Shown: positions 1 through 5,840, counted from the stretch's first letter. The stretch is DNA of 10,013 nt from Prado023 sp049688395 (GCA_049688395.1 JBAVKQ010000375.1:1-10013), one strand, 5' to 3'. The notes: generated by a model not told the origin, from the sequence alone. Program-made: numbers and translations.

Positions 1-2
1 GG

Positions 3-1100
3 GCGCAGCTCCCGGGCGGGCTGGCGCCGGGTGCGCAGATCCCGGGCGCGCTGGCGTCTGGGCCGCAGCTCGCGGATGGGCGGACCCTGGGTCGGCAGGC
101 TTCGGCTCGGCCGCAGCTCCCGGGCGAGCCGATCCCGGGCGAGCTGCTGACCGACCGACCGCTGACGTGGGTCGTGGGTGCGCGCGGTATGGTCGGCTCG
201 CACGTGGCCAAAGCCCTGTCCGCCGCCGGCCACGAAGTTCTGACCACTGCGGTTCCGTGGGCCGATGAGGGGTCCGCGTCGATGGCCCTGGTCGCCCACG
301 TGCAGCGGTTCGCAGCCGCCCGGCGTGGACGTCGGTGGGCGCTGGCCTGGTGCGCCGGTGCCGGTGTCGTGGCCACGCGGGAGGACGCCCTGGCTGCCGA
401 GGTGCGCGTCTTCGCCCGAGCGCTGGCCGCTCTGGAGGCGTCAGCCGATCGCGGCGAGGACGGGGTCGTGTTCATCGCGTCGTCGGCCGGTGGGGTGTAC
501 GCCGGCGCCGAGCGGCCGCCCTTCGACGAGGCGACGCCGCCGCGCCCGTTGGTCGCCTACGGTCGGGCCAAGCTGGCCATGGAGGATCAGGCCACGGCAC
601 TTGCCCGGCGCACCGGGGTGCGCGTCGTGCTGGGTCGGCTGGCCAACGTCTACGGCCCCGGGCAGCGGCTCGCCAAGCCGCAGGGCCTGCTCTCGCAGTT
701 GTGCCTGGCGGATGCGACGGGACGCCCGCTGCCGGTGTTCGTGTCCATGGACACCATCCGCGACTACCTGTACGTCGGTGACGCGGCTCGGATGATCGAG
801 GGCGCCGTCGCGCTGGCCGGTGCCGAGCCGCGGGGCGCCGTGGTCACCAAGGTCCTGGCCTCGGGGCATCCGGTCACCGTGGGCTTCGTGATCTCCGAGG
901 CGCGCCGGGTGTTCCACCGGCGGTTGCGCACGATCCCGGTCGGCGGGGCGTCGAGCGGCCAGGTGCTCGACCTCCGGCTGCGGTCGCGGGTGTGGACCGA
1001 GCTGGACCCGTTGGCGGCCACGACGCTGGCCTCGGGGCTGGCCCGGACCTCAGCCGACGTGCGCGCCCGAGTCGTGGCCGGCGGCCCGCTGGACGCCTGA
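3..1100 (+). CDS. NAD-dependent epimerase/dehydratase (extended SDR), 5' partial
   Basis: Extended short-chain dehydrogenase/reductase, most like nucleotide-sugar epimerases/dehydratases. The dinucleotide-binding loop GARGMVG is encoded at 177-197. The serine region SSAGGVY starts at 480, and the catalytic pair YGRAK (Tyr 558-560, Lys 570-572) follows. Further on come the family-typical GRLANVYGPG (from about 633) and RDYLYVGD (from about 760). The substrate is probably an NDP-sugar, but nothing fixes which one. The frame is open to the left edge. A GTG at 174 is the only in-frame ATG or GTG ahead of the fold, but starting there would delete the first beta-strand (TWVV, 165-173) and it has no Shine-Dalgarno. 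I therefore treat the gene as entering from outside the window, with codon phase beginning at base 3. The extra N-terminal part is a Pro/Gly/Ala-rich decapeptide repeat. The gene converges on the methyltransferase. Fold confidence is high; start and substrate are uncertain. Confidence 0.85.
   Translation, partial: AQLPGGLAPGAQIPGALASGPQLADGRTLGRQASARPQLPGEPIPGELLTDRPLTWVVGARGMVGSHVAKALSAAGHEVLTTAVPWADEGSASMALVAHVQRFAAARRGRRWALAWCAGAGVVATREDALAAEVRVFARALAALEASADRGEDGVVFIASSAGGVYAGAERPPFDEATPPRPLVAYGRAKLAMEDQATALARRTGVRVVLGRLANVYGPGQRLAKPQGLLSQLCLADATGRPLPVFVSMDTIRDYLYVGDAARMIEGAVALAGAEPRGAVVTKVLASGHPVTVGFVISEARRVFHRRLRTIPVGGASSGQVLDLRLRSRVWTELDPLAATTLASGLARTSADVRARVVAGGPLDA
6..128 (+). repeat. 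Imperfect 30-bp tandem repeat in the reading frame of the epimerase
   Basis: Units begin with CAG at 6, 36, 66 and 96, exactly 30 bp apart. The first two are close copies (CAGCTCCCGGGCG / CAGATCCCGGGCG) and the later ones diverge. The CAGCTCCCGGGCG core reappears at 114. In the epimerase frame each unit encodes ten residues: QLPGGLAPGA, QIPGALASGP, QLADGRTLGR, then a partial unit and QLPGEPIPGE. The period is a multiple of three, so unit number can vary without breaking the frame. The left end of the array lies outside the window. Confidence 0.6.
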
Positions 1101-1129
1101 GGAGCACGCAGCAGGGGCGCCGGGCGCTC

Positions 1130-1231
1130 TCAGCCGAACGGCGGGGAGTTGGACTTCAGGTCCAGTGGCTCCCGCTGCTCGTCGGCGCCGGTGCGCGTGG
1201 CCTCGAGCCGCCGGGCGGCCGCACTGAACAC
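1130..1231 (-). CDS. Possible small protein, 33 aa, unknown
   Basis: Short minus-strand frame, GTG at 1231 to TGA at 1130-1132, in the gap between the convergent epimerase and methyltransferase genes. The predicted peptide has an Arg/Glu-rich first half (AAARRLEATRTGADEQ) and ends LDLKSNSPPFG. Support is codon bias: all but two of the sense codons end in G or C (the exceptions are AGT and CCA), and the bias falls off in the codons upstream of the GTG. It lies just downstream of the methyltransferase stop in a different frame and could be read from the same transcript. No clear Shine-Dalgarno precedes the GTG. It could instead be a decayed 3' remnant of an older gene. I do not recognise the family. 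Confidence 0.35.
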   Translation of the reverse strand: MFSAAARRLEATRTGADEQREPLDLKSNSPPFG

Positions 1232-1271
1232 GGCGTCACTGCGCGGGATCGATCCGGGCGTCGCGCGTCCT

Positions 1272-2000
1272 TCAGCGCGTCTTGCGTGCGGCGAGGAACA
1301 CCGACGACCCGAACGGCAGGTCGCCGCGCCGAAGGATCGCCCGGTCGGCCCGAGCCATGCGCAGCAGGGCGTTGTTGAGTCGGTCGGGCAGTTGCGGCAG
1401 GTCGACGATGTCTGCCGGGCCGTGCGCGCGCCCCCGGCGCAGTCGGCGCGCGAGCCGTTCGGCGGCGAACATCGGGAATACGGAGGCGAACCCGTAGGTG
1501 GCGCGGTCCACGGCGAATCCGGCGCGTTCGAGGGCGGCCACCGCGCGGGGGCGCGTGTAGCGGCGGTGGTGGCCGTTGGCGACGTCGAAGTCGCTCCACG
1601 CCCAGGTGTAGGCAGGCACGGACATCAGGAACCGCCCGCCCGGTTTCAGCACGCGGCGCACCTCGGCCAGGGCCGCCTGTTCGGGATCGCAGTGCTCGAT
1701 GACGTCGAAGGCGCTCACCGCGTCGAAGGTGGCGTCTGCGAACGGCAACGCCAGGGCCGACCCGCAGACCCCGCCGGGCGCCAGCCCGCGCGGGTCGATG
1801 TCCAGCGCTACGGTGCGCCCGGCGGCGGCGCGCAGCCAGTCCGCTCTCGGGCCGTCGGCGCTGCCGAGGTCCAGCGCGAGTTCGACGCCCTCGACGTGCT
1901 TCCGCAGGGCGGTCTCGAGTAGGTCCGCGCGGGCCACGTACCACCAGTAGTCGGGGGCGGCGATGGACGGCGAGCCCCCGCGGCCGTCAGCGCGATTCAC
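1272..2000 (-). CDS. Class I SAM-dependent methyltransferase
   Basis: A 242-aa soluble methyltransferase with the complete Rossmann-type core. Motif I is LDLGSADG (residues 43-50). The acidic end of strand 2 is ALDIDP (65-70). The FDAVSAFDVIEHCD segment (92-105) and the post-I motif EVRRVLKPGGRFLMSVP (113-129) follow. After the core come HHRRYTRPRAVAALERAGF (144-162) and a tail ending LPFGSSVFLAARK, a pattern I associate with actinobacterial methyltransferases found beside glycan-synthesis genes (recalled, not searched). The acceptor is unknown; a sugar or glycolipid would fit the epimerase next door. The start is GTG at 2000, giving a compact N-terminus (MNRADGRGG...). No strong Shine-Dalgarno is present, but a TAGAGT box ends 6 nt upstream, so the mRNA may be leaderless. 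The gene converges on the epimerase. Confidence 0.88.
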   Translation of the reverse strand: MNRADGRGGSPSIAAPDYWWYVARADLLETALRKHVEGVELALDLGSADGPRADWLRAAAGRTVALDIDPRGLAPGGVCGSALALPFADATFDAVSAFDVIEHCDPEQAALAEVRRVLKPGGRFLMSVPAYTWAWSDFDVANGHHRRYTRPRAVAALERAGFAVDRATYGFASVFPMFAAERLARRLRRGRAHGPADIVDLPQLPDRLNNALLRMARADRAILRRGDLPFGSSVFLAARKTR

Positions 2001-2006
2001 GGGGGC

Positions 2007-2012
2007 ACTCTA
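2007..2012 (-). promoter_or_regulatory. Candidate -10 box of a leaderless promoter for the methyltransferase
   Basis: Read on the minus strand, TAGAGT ends 6 nt before the GTG start at 2000. TANNNT boxes about 6-8 nt ahead of an ATG/GTG are the usual leaderless arrangement in Actinobacteria, and no Shine-Dalgarno is present here. No convincing -35 element is visible, so this rests on one hexamer and its spacing. Confidence 0.35.
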
Positions 2013-2160
2013 GTTGCGGCGCGCCTCGGTGCGTCTGGGTGGTCGATCTCGCGCCGCCCGTGTGCACCCGTGTGGCCGAGGTCGGGGCGCACTGCACCCC
2101 AGCGCATGACGGGCATTGCCTGTGACCGGGTGTTCGCGATCGGGCAGCAAGGCTTCGAGC
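2013..2160. other. Intergenic stretch with no recognised gene
   Basis: The gap between the methyltransferase start and the AbiEi-like stop is 2001-2341. Its right half is occupied by the inverted repeats listed separately. In this left half several frames are open on both strands, but none gives a recognisable protein or shows a Shine-Dalgarno, and no tRNA-like or other RNA structure stands out. Confidence 0.6.
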
Positions 2161-2340
2161 GCAACCTCGCACCTGAAGTGTGGCTTTCGCCCCAGGGCAC
2201 CTCGCCGCCCACGCAACCTCGCAGGTGAAGTGTGGGTCTGCGCCAGCGGACGTCGGTGCCCAGACCCACACATCGCATGCGAGGTTCGCCCATCAGGCCT
2301 GCCGAGCGCCGCCATACCCACACATCGGACGCGAGGTTGC
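2161..2340. repeat. Four copies of a ~25-bp repeat, two in each orientation
   Basis: Each copy reads AACCTCGC, about 7-8 variable bases, then GTGTGG(GT). Plus-strand copies are at 2161-2184 and 2213-2237; minus-strand copies are at 2264-2286 and 2316-2340. Similarity extends past the core between copies 2 and 3 (GTGGGTCTG against CAGACCCAC). The forward pair faces the inverted pair, so the 180-bp block could fold into nested stem-loops. Copy 4 ends one base before the stop codon of the AbiEi-like gene, so the block lies directly in that gene's 3' untranslated region. It may act as a transcription terminator or protein-binding array, or be part of a mobile unit with the gene. There is no T-run, so it is not a canonical rho-independent terminator. 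Confidence 0.75.
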
Positions 2341-2341
2341 T

Positions 2342-3331
2342 TCAGAAACCAGAACGCGCGTCGATCGCACTCGCGATCCGCGCAACGACGACCAGGGCAC
2401 GGGAGCGGATCTCTGGAGTAGCCCAGCGCACGACCCGGTAACCAAGCTGCTCAAGGTCCTCCTGGCGCACCTTCTCCGCACGCAGGGCGCCCGGTGAGTC
2501 GTACTTGATCAGCCCGTCGGCCTCCCCGATCACCATCTGGTCCCGCCACAGGAAGTCGGGGTAGACATCGCCGGCCAAGGTGGAGATGCGGACCTGCATC
2601 TCGGGTAGGGGGAGCCCGGCGAGCATGAACTGGCCGAAGCTGTAGGACTCCAGCGCGGTCTCCCGGCGCGGGTCGGCCAGCGCCACCAGTTCGCACAGCG
2701 AACGGCGCGTGAACTGGGTTGCGGCGTGCTCAGCGGACTCCAGCAGCGCGCTGCGGGCGGCTGCCAGGGATCGCGGGTTCGTATAGTGCTCGCGCAGGCG
2801 GCGGGAGCCGACCATCTCGACGAGCGCCAGCCTGGCCGCCGAGTCCAAGGTGATCAGGGCCTCCGGGAGCCGCAGCCCGGCGACCACGTCCACGGCTGCC
2901 CGGGCGGGCGTCGTGACCAGGAGTCCGCAGGGGTGAGCGACACGATGACCCGGGGGGAGGTCGCGAACCGATACCCGGATGTCGCCGACGGACTGTGAAC
3001 GCGAGTTACGACCCGTGGGCTGGATGAAGGTGGGCGGGGCCGCGGCACTCGCCTCGGGGTCGTCCAGGTCGAGTCCCCAGGCCAGGGCCGCCGTGTGATG
3101 GCTGGCGATCGCGGTTGGGCGCAGGGTCTGGTGCGCGAGGGCGGACTGCAGGTGCCGCGCGCCGGAATCGTCGGCGACGGCGTCCGTGGCGATGAAGACA
3201 CCGTGGGCCAGACGAGTGATCCGCCCGGTGCGGTGAGCGTCGCGGATCATCGCGGGGCTTACCCCGAGCGGAGCGACGTGGGCCCGGGTGAAGGGTGTGC
3301 GGGGCGGCTCCCAGCGGATGGTTCTCGGCAC
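2342..3331 (-). CDS. AbiEi-type antitoxin-like protein with DUF559/VSR-like C-terminal domain
   Basis: A 329-aa protein of a type common in Actinobacteria and usually labelled 'type IV toxin-antitoxin AbiEi family antitoxin' or 'DUF559 domain'. Residues about 12-48 form a winged-helix-like N-terminal module (FTRAHVAPLGVSPAMIRDA ... GRITRLAHGVFIA). The middle contains ASHHTAALAWGL (76-87). Residues about 223-310 resemble a PD-(D/E)XK nuclease fold of the DUF559/VSR type, with E228, YPDF (D259), GEADGLIKY (E270, D272) and LEQLGYRVVRW near the end. Whether the nuclease site is active cannot be judged. The frame stays open far upstream, but conserved sequence begins just after the GTG at 3331, so I chose that; a TTG further up is possible. 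No AbiEii-like toxin lies beside it. Third positions are less G/C-biased than in the hydrolase. The four-copy repeat block abuts its 3' end. Confidence 0.75.
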   Translation of the reverse strand: MPRTIRWEPPRTPFTRAHVAPLGVSPAMIRDAHRTGRITRLAHGVFIATDAVADDSGARHLQSALAHQTLRPTAIASHHTAALAWGLDLDDPEASAAAPPTFIQPTGRNSRSQSVGDIRVSVRDLPPGHRVAHPCGLLVTTPARAAVDVVAGLRLPEALITLDSAARLALVEMVGSRRLREHYTNPRSLAAARSALLESAEHAATQFTRRSLCELVALADPRRETALESYSFGQFMLAGLPLPEMQVRISTLAGDVYPDFLWRDQMVIGEADGLIKYDSPGALRAEKVRQEDLEQLGYRVVRWATPEIRSRALVVVARIASAIDARSGF

Positions 3332-3382
3332 GGGCCAACCATGAACCCAATCAGCGGATCCGGGGAGGGTCGCTCCCGAAGT

Positions 3383-3391
3383 TGTGGACAA
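3383..3391 (-). promoter_or_regulatory. Single DnaA-box-like 9-mer (TTGTCCACA)
   Basis: The minus strand reads TTGTCCACA, the form of the DnaA box preferred in high-GC Actinobacteria. It sits in a nearly palindromic GTTGTGGACAAC at 3381-3392. It lies in the divergent gap between the AbiEi-like gene and the phosphatase. There is no second box nearby, so this is not an origin. It could be an isolated DnaA or repressor site, or chance. Confidence 0.25.
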
Positions 3392-3690
3392 CGCGATGGC
3401 CGGCGAGCGGTCGCGACGCTGGGCCCAACGCTGTCGAATGCGTCGCGCCGGTCCGATGCCGTCGGCCGCGTCCGCTGGGGCGGCAGGTGCCAGTGAAACC
3501 ACCGGCTGACGCACGGGGGACGCCGAGCATCGTGCGTCTCCGAGCTTGCGCCACGACCGGGCTCTGTGGGACGTGGTGATGTCGGGACCGTGCCGATCGC
3601 GTTGGTGCGGCCGGTCCTGCCCGCCTTCGCACGTGTGCCCGCTGACGGACGAGCTCTGCCTGCCCGGCGCTTGACGGGTAGCCTGCCCGG

Positions 3691-3695
3691 GGAGG
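3691..3695 (+). promoter_or_regulatory. Shine-Dalgarno deciding the phosphatase start
   Basis: GGAGG, within GGGGAGGAATC, lies 4 nt before the GTG at 3700. It is one of the clearest ribosome-binding sites in the window and fixes the start immediately ahead of the first beta-strand and catalytic loop of the phosphatase. Confidence 0.6.
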
Positions 3696-3699
3696 AATC

Positions 3700-4506
3700 G
3701 TGCGGGTCCTGTATGTGTGCACAGCCAACATCTGCCGGTCGGCTTCGGCCGCCCAGCTGTTGCGCGAAGCGGTCGACGCCGACGTTTCGCTGGCCGGCGT
3801 GGAGGTGCGCTCGGCGGGCACGCTTGCCATTCCTGGTCTGCCCGGGTGCGCAGTGGCGCCCGCGCTGGTGGGGGTCTGCGAGGAGCATCGCTCGCAGCCG
3901 TTGACCCGCGAGCTGACCGAGTGGGCGGACCTGCTCCTCCCGGCCGCGCTCGACCACCGCTCGGCGATCGCAACGCTGAACCCGGCCGTCCGCAGTCGAA
4001 CCTTCACGATCCGCCAGGCGGGCAGGATCGCCCACTGGCTGGTTGAGTCCGGGATGGTGCGCGCCGCGTGGGAACGGGCCGAGCGCGTCGGTGACGAACG
4101 CTGGGCCGATAGCTTCGAGCGCGGCGATCCGAGGATCGACGTCGAGCCGATGCCTGCGGATTCCGCAGCCCGGATCGACTGGCTGGTCGGCGAACTGGAC
4201 GCCGCGCGGGGGATGACCGCAGTCGTGCCCGTTGCGGGAGCCGGACGCGAGTCGGCTCGGTGGCGTCTGGGACGTGATCGGGCAACTGACGGGGACCAGC
4301 GTCAGCGCCGGCTGGGATCCGCAGCCAGCGTGGGGCCGAAAGCTGGAGGGCCCGCAGGTCGCATCCCGAGGGTTGACCCCAGCGCGATCCACCCCGACGA
4401 CATCCCCGACCCGCACGTGCTCGGAGCTGGCCTGCACGCTCTGGCCTACGAGCAACTCAGGGCCTCGAACGACGCGCTGGTCGGGCTGCTGAGGGCAGTG
4501 CGCTGA
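3700..4506 (+). CDS. Low-molecular-weight protein-tyrosine-phosphatase family protein
   Basis: A 268-aa protein. The N-terminus MRVLYVCTANICRSA carries the phosphate-binding loop C7-X5-R13 followed by S14; the family's usual proline after CRS is alanine here. The general-acid motif is DIPDPHVLG near the C-terminus (D237). LMW phosphatases dephosphorylate phosphotyrosine or phosphoarginine; in envelope-polysaccharide loci they often reverse a tyrosine kinase, but no kinase is visible. The family is usually about 150-200 aa, so this is long. The excess lies between WLVGELDAARG (residues about 161-171) and DIPDPH. From about 4221 to 4370 the annotated frame loses its G/C third-position bias while the +1 frame gains it, suggesting a pair of compensating frameshifts or inserted foreign sequence. 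The GTG start is fixed by GGAGG 4 nt upstream. The DNA at 4180-4220 is duplicated at 5632-5672. Activity is uncertain. Confidence 0.8.
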   Translation: MRVLYVCTANICRSASAAQLLREAVDADVSLAGVEVRSAGTLAIPGLPGCAVAPALVGVCEEHRSQPLTRELTEWADLLLPAALDHRSAIATLNPAVRSRTFTIRQAGRIAHWLVESGMVRAAWERAERVGDERWADSFERGDPRIDVEPMPADSAARIDWLVGELDAARGMTAVVPVAGAGRESARWRLGRDRATDGDQRQRRLGSAASVGPKAGGPAGRIPRVDPSAIHPDDIPDPHVLGAGLHALAYEQLRASNDALVGLLRAVR

Positions 4507-4589
4507 CTGGCGGCAACGCAGTCGGCTGGGCCTGACCGGACGCATCCAGATCGCGCCCGATGGGCCTGCCTTCGACTGGGCTGGGTCGG

Positions 4590-4644
4590 CGTCCGATCCG
4601 CGAGCAGTGCGGTGTATGGGGGCCGGCCATACCGGCGTCGGACG
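4590..4644. other. Nested inverted repeats between phosphatase and hydrolase genes
   Basis: CGTCCGA (4590-4596) pairs with TCGGACG (4638-4644). Inside it, CGGTGTATGG (4610-4619) pairs with CCATACCG (4627-4634) with a two-base bulge, around a GGCCGG loop region. The structure lies about 85 nt past the phosphatase stop and ends about 45 nt before the hydrolase -10 box. It could be a terminator without a T-run or an operator. Chance palindromes are common at this base composition. Confidence 0.3.
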
Positions 4645-4688
4645 AGGGGTGCGAATGACGGTCGTGTCCGGGAGCCGGCCCCAGGTCG

Positions 4689-4694
4689 TACCCT
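4689..4694 (+). promoter_or_regulatory. -10 box (TACCCT) of a probable leaderless promoter for the hydrolase
   Basis: TACCCT is followed by 7 nt (CGGACCC) and then the GTG at 4702. A TANNNT box at this spacing with no Shine-Dalgarno is the standard look of an actinobacterial leaderless gene, where transcription starts at or next to the G of GTG. It supports 4702 rather than 4612 as the start. No strong -35 is visible. Confidence 0.5.
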
Positions 4695-4701
4695 CGGACC
4701 C

Positions 4702-5625
4702 GTGACGACTGACCTGCCCGACGCCATGGGACCCTCGCCCCTGCCCGCCCCGGCGCCGATGGAGGTGGTCTCCACGGCGCTCGGCGACATCGGGGTGCGC
4801 CGCACCCCGACGCGCGGGGACGGTCCGCACGAGCCGGCGGTGCTGGTGCACGGGCTCGGTGGCAACTCGCTGAACTGGGTGGACCTGGCCGATTCGTTGG
4901 CCGACCGGCTGGACTGCGTGGCCCTGGACCTGCCCGGGTTCGGGGCCAGCCCGCCTCCAGCCGACGGCGACTACTCGATCTCGGCCCACACCGCGGCCGT
5001 GGTCGCCACGATCGAGGCGCTGTTCCCCGGCCAGCCCGTGCACCTGTTCGGCAACTCGATGGGCGGGGCGATCGCGGTGCAGGTCGGCGCACGGCACCCC
5101 GACCTGGTGCGAACCCTGTGCCTGGTCTCGCCCGCGCTGCCGGACCTGAAGCCGCGGCTGACCAACATCCACATCCCGGTGATGGGCCTGCCCGGGGTGG
5201 GCACGCGGCTGTTCGATCGCTACCAGAAGGTCGGCGCCCACGAGCGGGTGCAGGCGACGTTCGACCTGTGCTACGCCGACCCGGCCCGGCTGCACCCGCA
5301 GCGCCGCGAGGAGGCGCTGGCCGAGGCCGCCCGTCGCGACGAGCTGCCCCACATCCAGGCGGCCTTCGTCGGCTCGACCCAGGGCCTGGTGGCCACGTTC
5401 CTGGACCGGGGGCCCGAGCGGCCGTGGGCGCTGGCCGGGCGCATCGAGGTGCCGACGCTGCTGGTGTACGGGCTCAAGGACAAGCTGGTGGATTCCAAGG
5501 CCGCGCACCGGGCGACCCGCGAATTCGCGCACGCGCACGTGATGGTCATCCCGGACGCCGGGCATGTGGCGATGATGGAGCACCCGGAGATGGTGGCCCG
5601 GTGGTGGCGGGGGTTCCTGGGCTGA
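4702..5625 (+). CDS. Alpha/beta-fold hydrolase
   Basis: A 307-aa serine hydrolase with a complete catalytic apparatus. The oxyanion-hole motif is VLVHGLGGN (residues about 48-56). The nucleophile elbow is FGNSMGG (S119), the acid lies in YGLKDKLVD (D260), and the histidine in PDAGHVAMMEHP (H288). A cap domain lies between S119 and D260. The protein ends RWWRGFLG. No signal peptide or membrane segment is seen, so it is probably cytoplasmic; the substrate is unknown. Start GTG 4702 is preferred because the longer frame back to 4612 encodes an Arg-rich segment unlike the family, and a TACCCT box sits just ahead of 4702. Nearly every codon ends in G or C, more strongly than in either neighbour. 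The segment around H288 has a degenerate copy downstream at 5795-5836. Confidence 0.88.
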   Translation: MTTDLPDAMGPSPLPAPAPMEVVSTALGDIGVRRTPTRGDGPHEPAVLVHGLGGNSLNWVDLADSLADRLDCVALDLPGFGASPPPADGDYSISAHTAAVVATIEALFPGQPVHLFGNSMGGAIAVQVGARHPDLVRTLCLVSPALPDLKPRLTNIHIPVMGLPGVGTRLFDRYQKVGAHERVQATFDLCYADPARLHPQRREEALAEAARRDELPHIQAAFVGSTQGLVATFLDRGPERPWALAGRIEVPTLLVYGLKDKLVDSKAAHRATREFAHAHVMVIPDAGHVAMMEHPEMVARWWRGFLG

Positions 5626-5628
5626 CGC

Positions 5629-5840
5629 CTCTGGCTGGTCGACGACCTGGACGCCGCGCGGGGGAGGACCGCCGACGGTGGAAACCGACTCAAGTCGCAC
5701 GTCCATCGCGCCGATCAAGGCCTCACGACGCCCATGGCCGCGGGCATGTCCGACTGATCGACCCGGGAGGCTGATGCACCGTGCAGCCGCGCACGATGGT
5801 CATCTCGGACGCCCGGGACGTGGCGATGCTGGAGCAGACT
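5629..5840 (+). pseudogene. Duplication scar: remnants of the phosphatase and hydrolase genes
   Basis: Directly after the hydrolase stop, the sequence resumes in the same frame with LWLVDDLDAARGRT, matching WLVGELDAARGMT of the phosphatase; that frame ends at TGA 5755-5757. At DNA level 5632-5672 matches 4180-4220 at 38 of 41 positions. At 5795-5836 the sequence matches the hydrolase active-site region 5541-5582 at 37 of 42 positions, giving MVISDARDVAMLEQ against MVIPDAGHVAMMEH; the catalytic Gly-His has become Arg-Asp. Order and orientation match the intact genes, but the distance is 163 bp instead of 1361 bp. This fits a tandem duplication followed by a ~1.2-kb deletion. The sequence between is not clearly alignable; 5740-5780 may be a weaker second copy of the hydrolase tail. 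The 3' part overlaps the predicted start of the next gene. Confidence 0.65.
5765..5770 (+). promoter_or_regulatory. Possible Shine-Dalgarno for the first membrane protein
   Basis: GGGAGG ends 10 nt before GTG 5781. It is only 3 nt before an ATG at 5774 that lies in a different frame and leads only to a low-quality shadow ORF. The spacing to 5781 is on the long side, so it supports that start only weakly. Confidence 0.35.

Larger units (their letters stand above)
3332..3699. other. Divergent intergenic region without a recognised gene
   Basis: 368 bp separate the AbiEi-like gene (minus) from the phosphatase gene (plus), so both promoters should lie here. Frames that are open through it continue into the neighbouring genes as shadows and show no protein-like composition. 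A TAGCCT hexamer at 3679-3684, preceded closely by TTGACG (3671-3676), lies upstream of the phosphatase start, but the spacing between the two is far too short for a -35/-10 pair. A DnaA-box-like 9-mer at 3383-3391 is listed separately. Confidence 0.5.

Noticed and set aside
174..176. GTG 174 as the epimerase start codon
   Set aside because: It would remove the first beta-strand (TWVV) of the NAD-binding fold, has no Shine-Dalgarno or -10 box, and the frame is open to the window edge.
2161..2340. CRISPR array
   Set aside because: There are only four copies, in mixed orientation, with variable centres and unequal spacing, and no cas-like gene.
3383..3391. Replication origin
   Set aside because: There is one DnaA-type box only, no AT-rich segment, and no dnaA/dnaN neighbours.
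4612..4701. N-terminal extension of the hydrolase from 4612
   Set aside because: It encodes an Arg-rich segment foreign to the family, crosses a hairpin and a -10 box, and a leaderless GTG at 4702 gives a normal N-terminus.
3259..5718. Minus-strand 819-codon open frame
   Set aside because: It lies antisense to the phosphatase and hydrolase, whose catalytic motifs are intact. Its composition (His/Arg/Gly/Pro-rich, no domain) is typical of an antisense shadow in GC-rich DNA.
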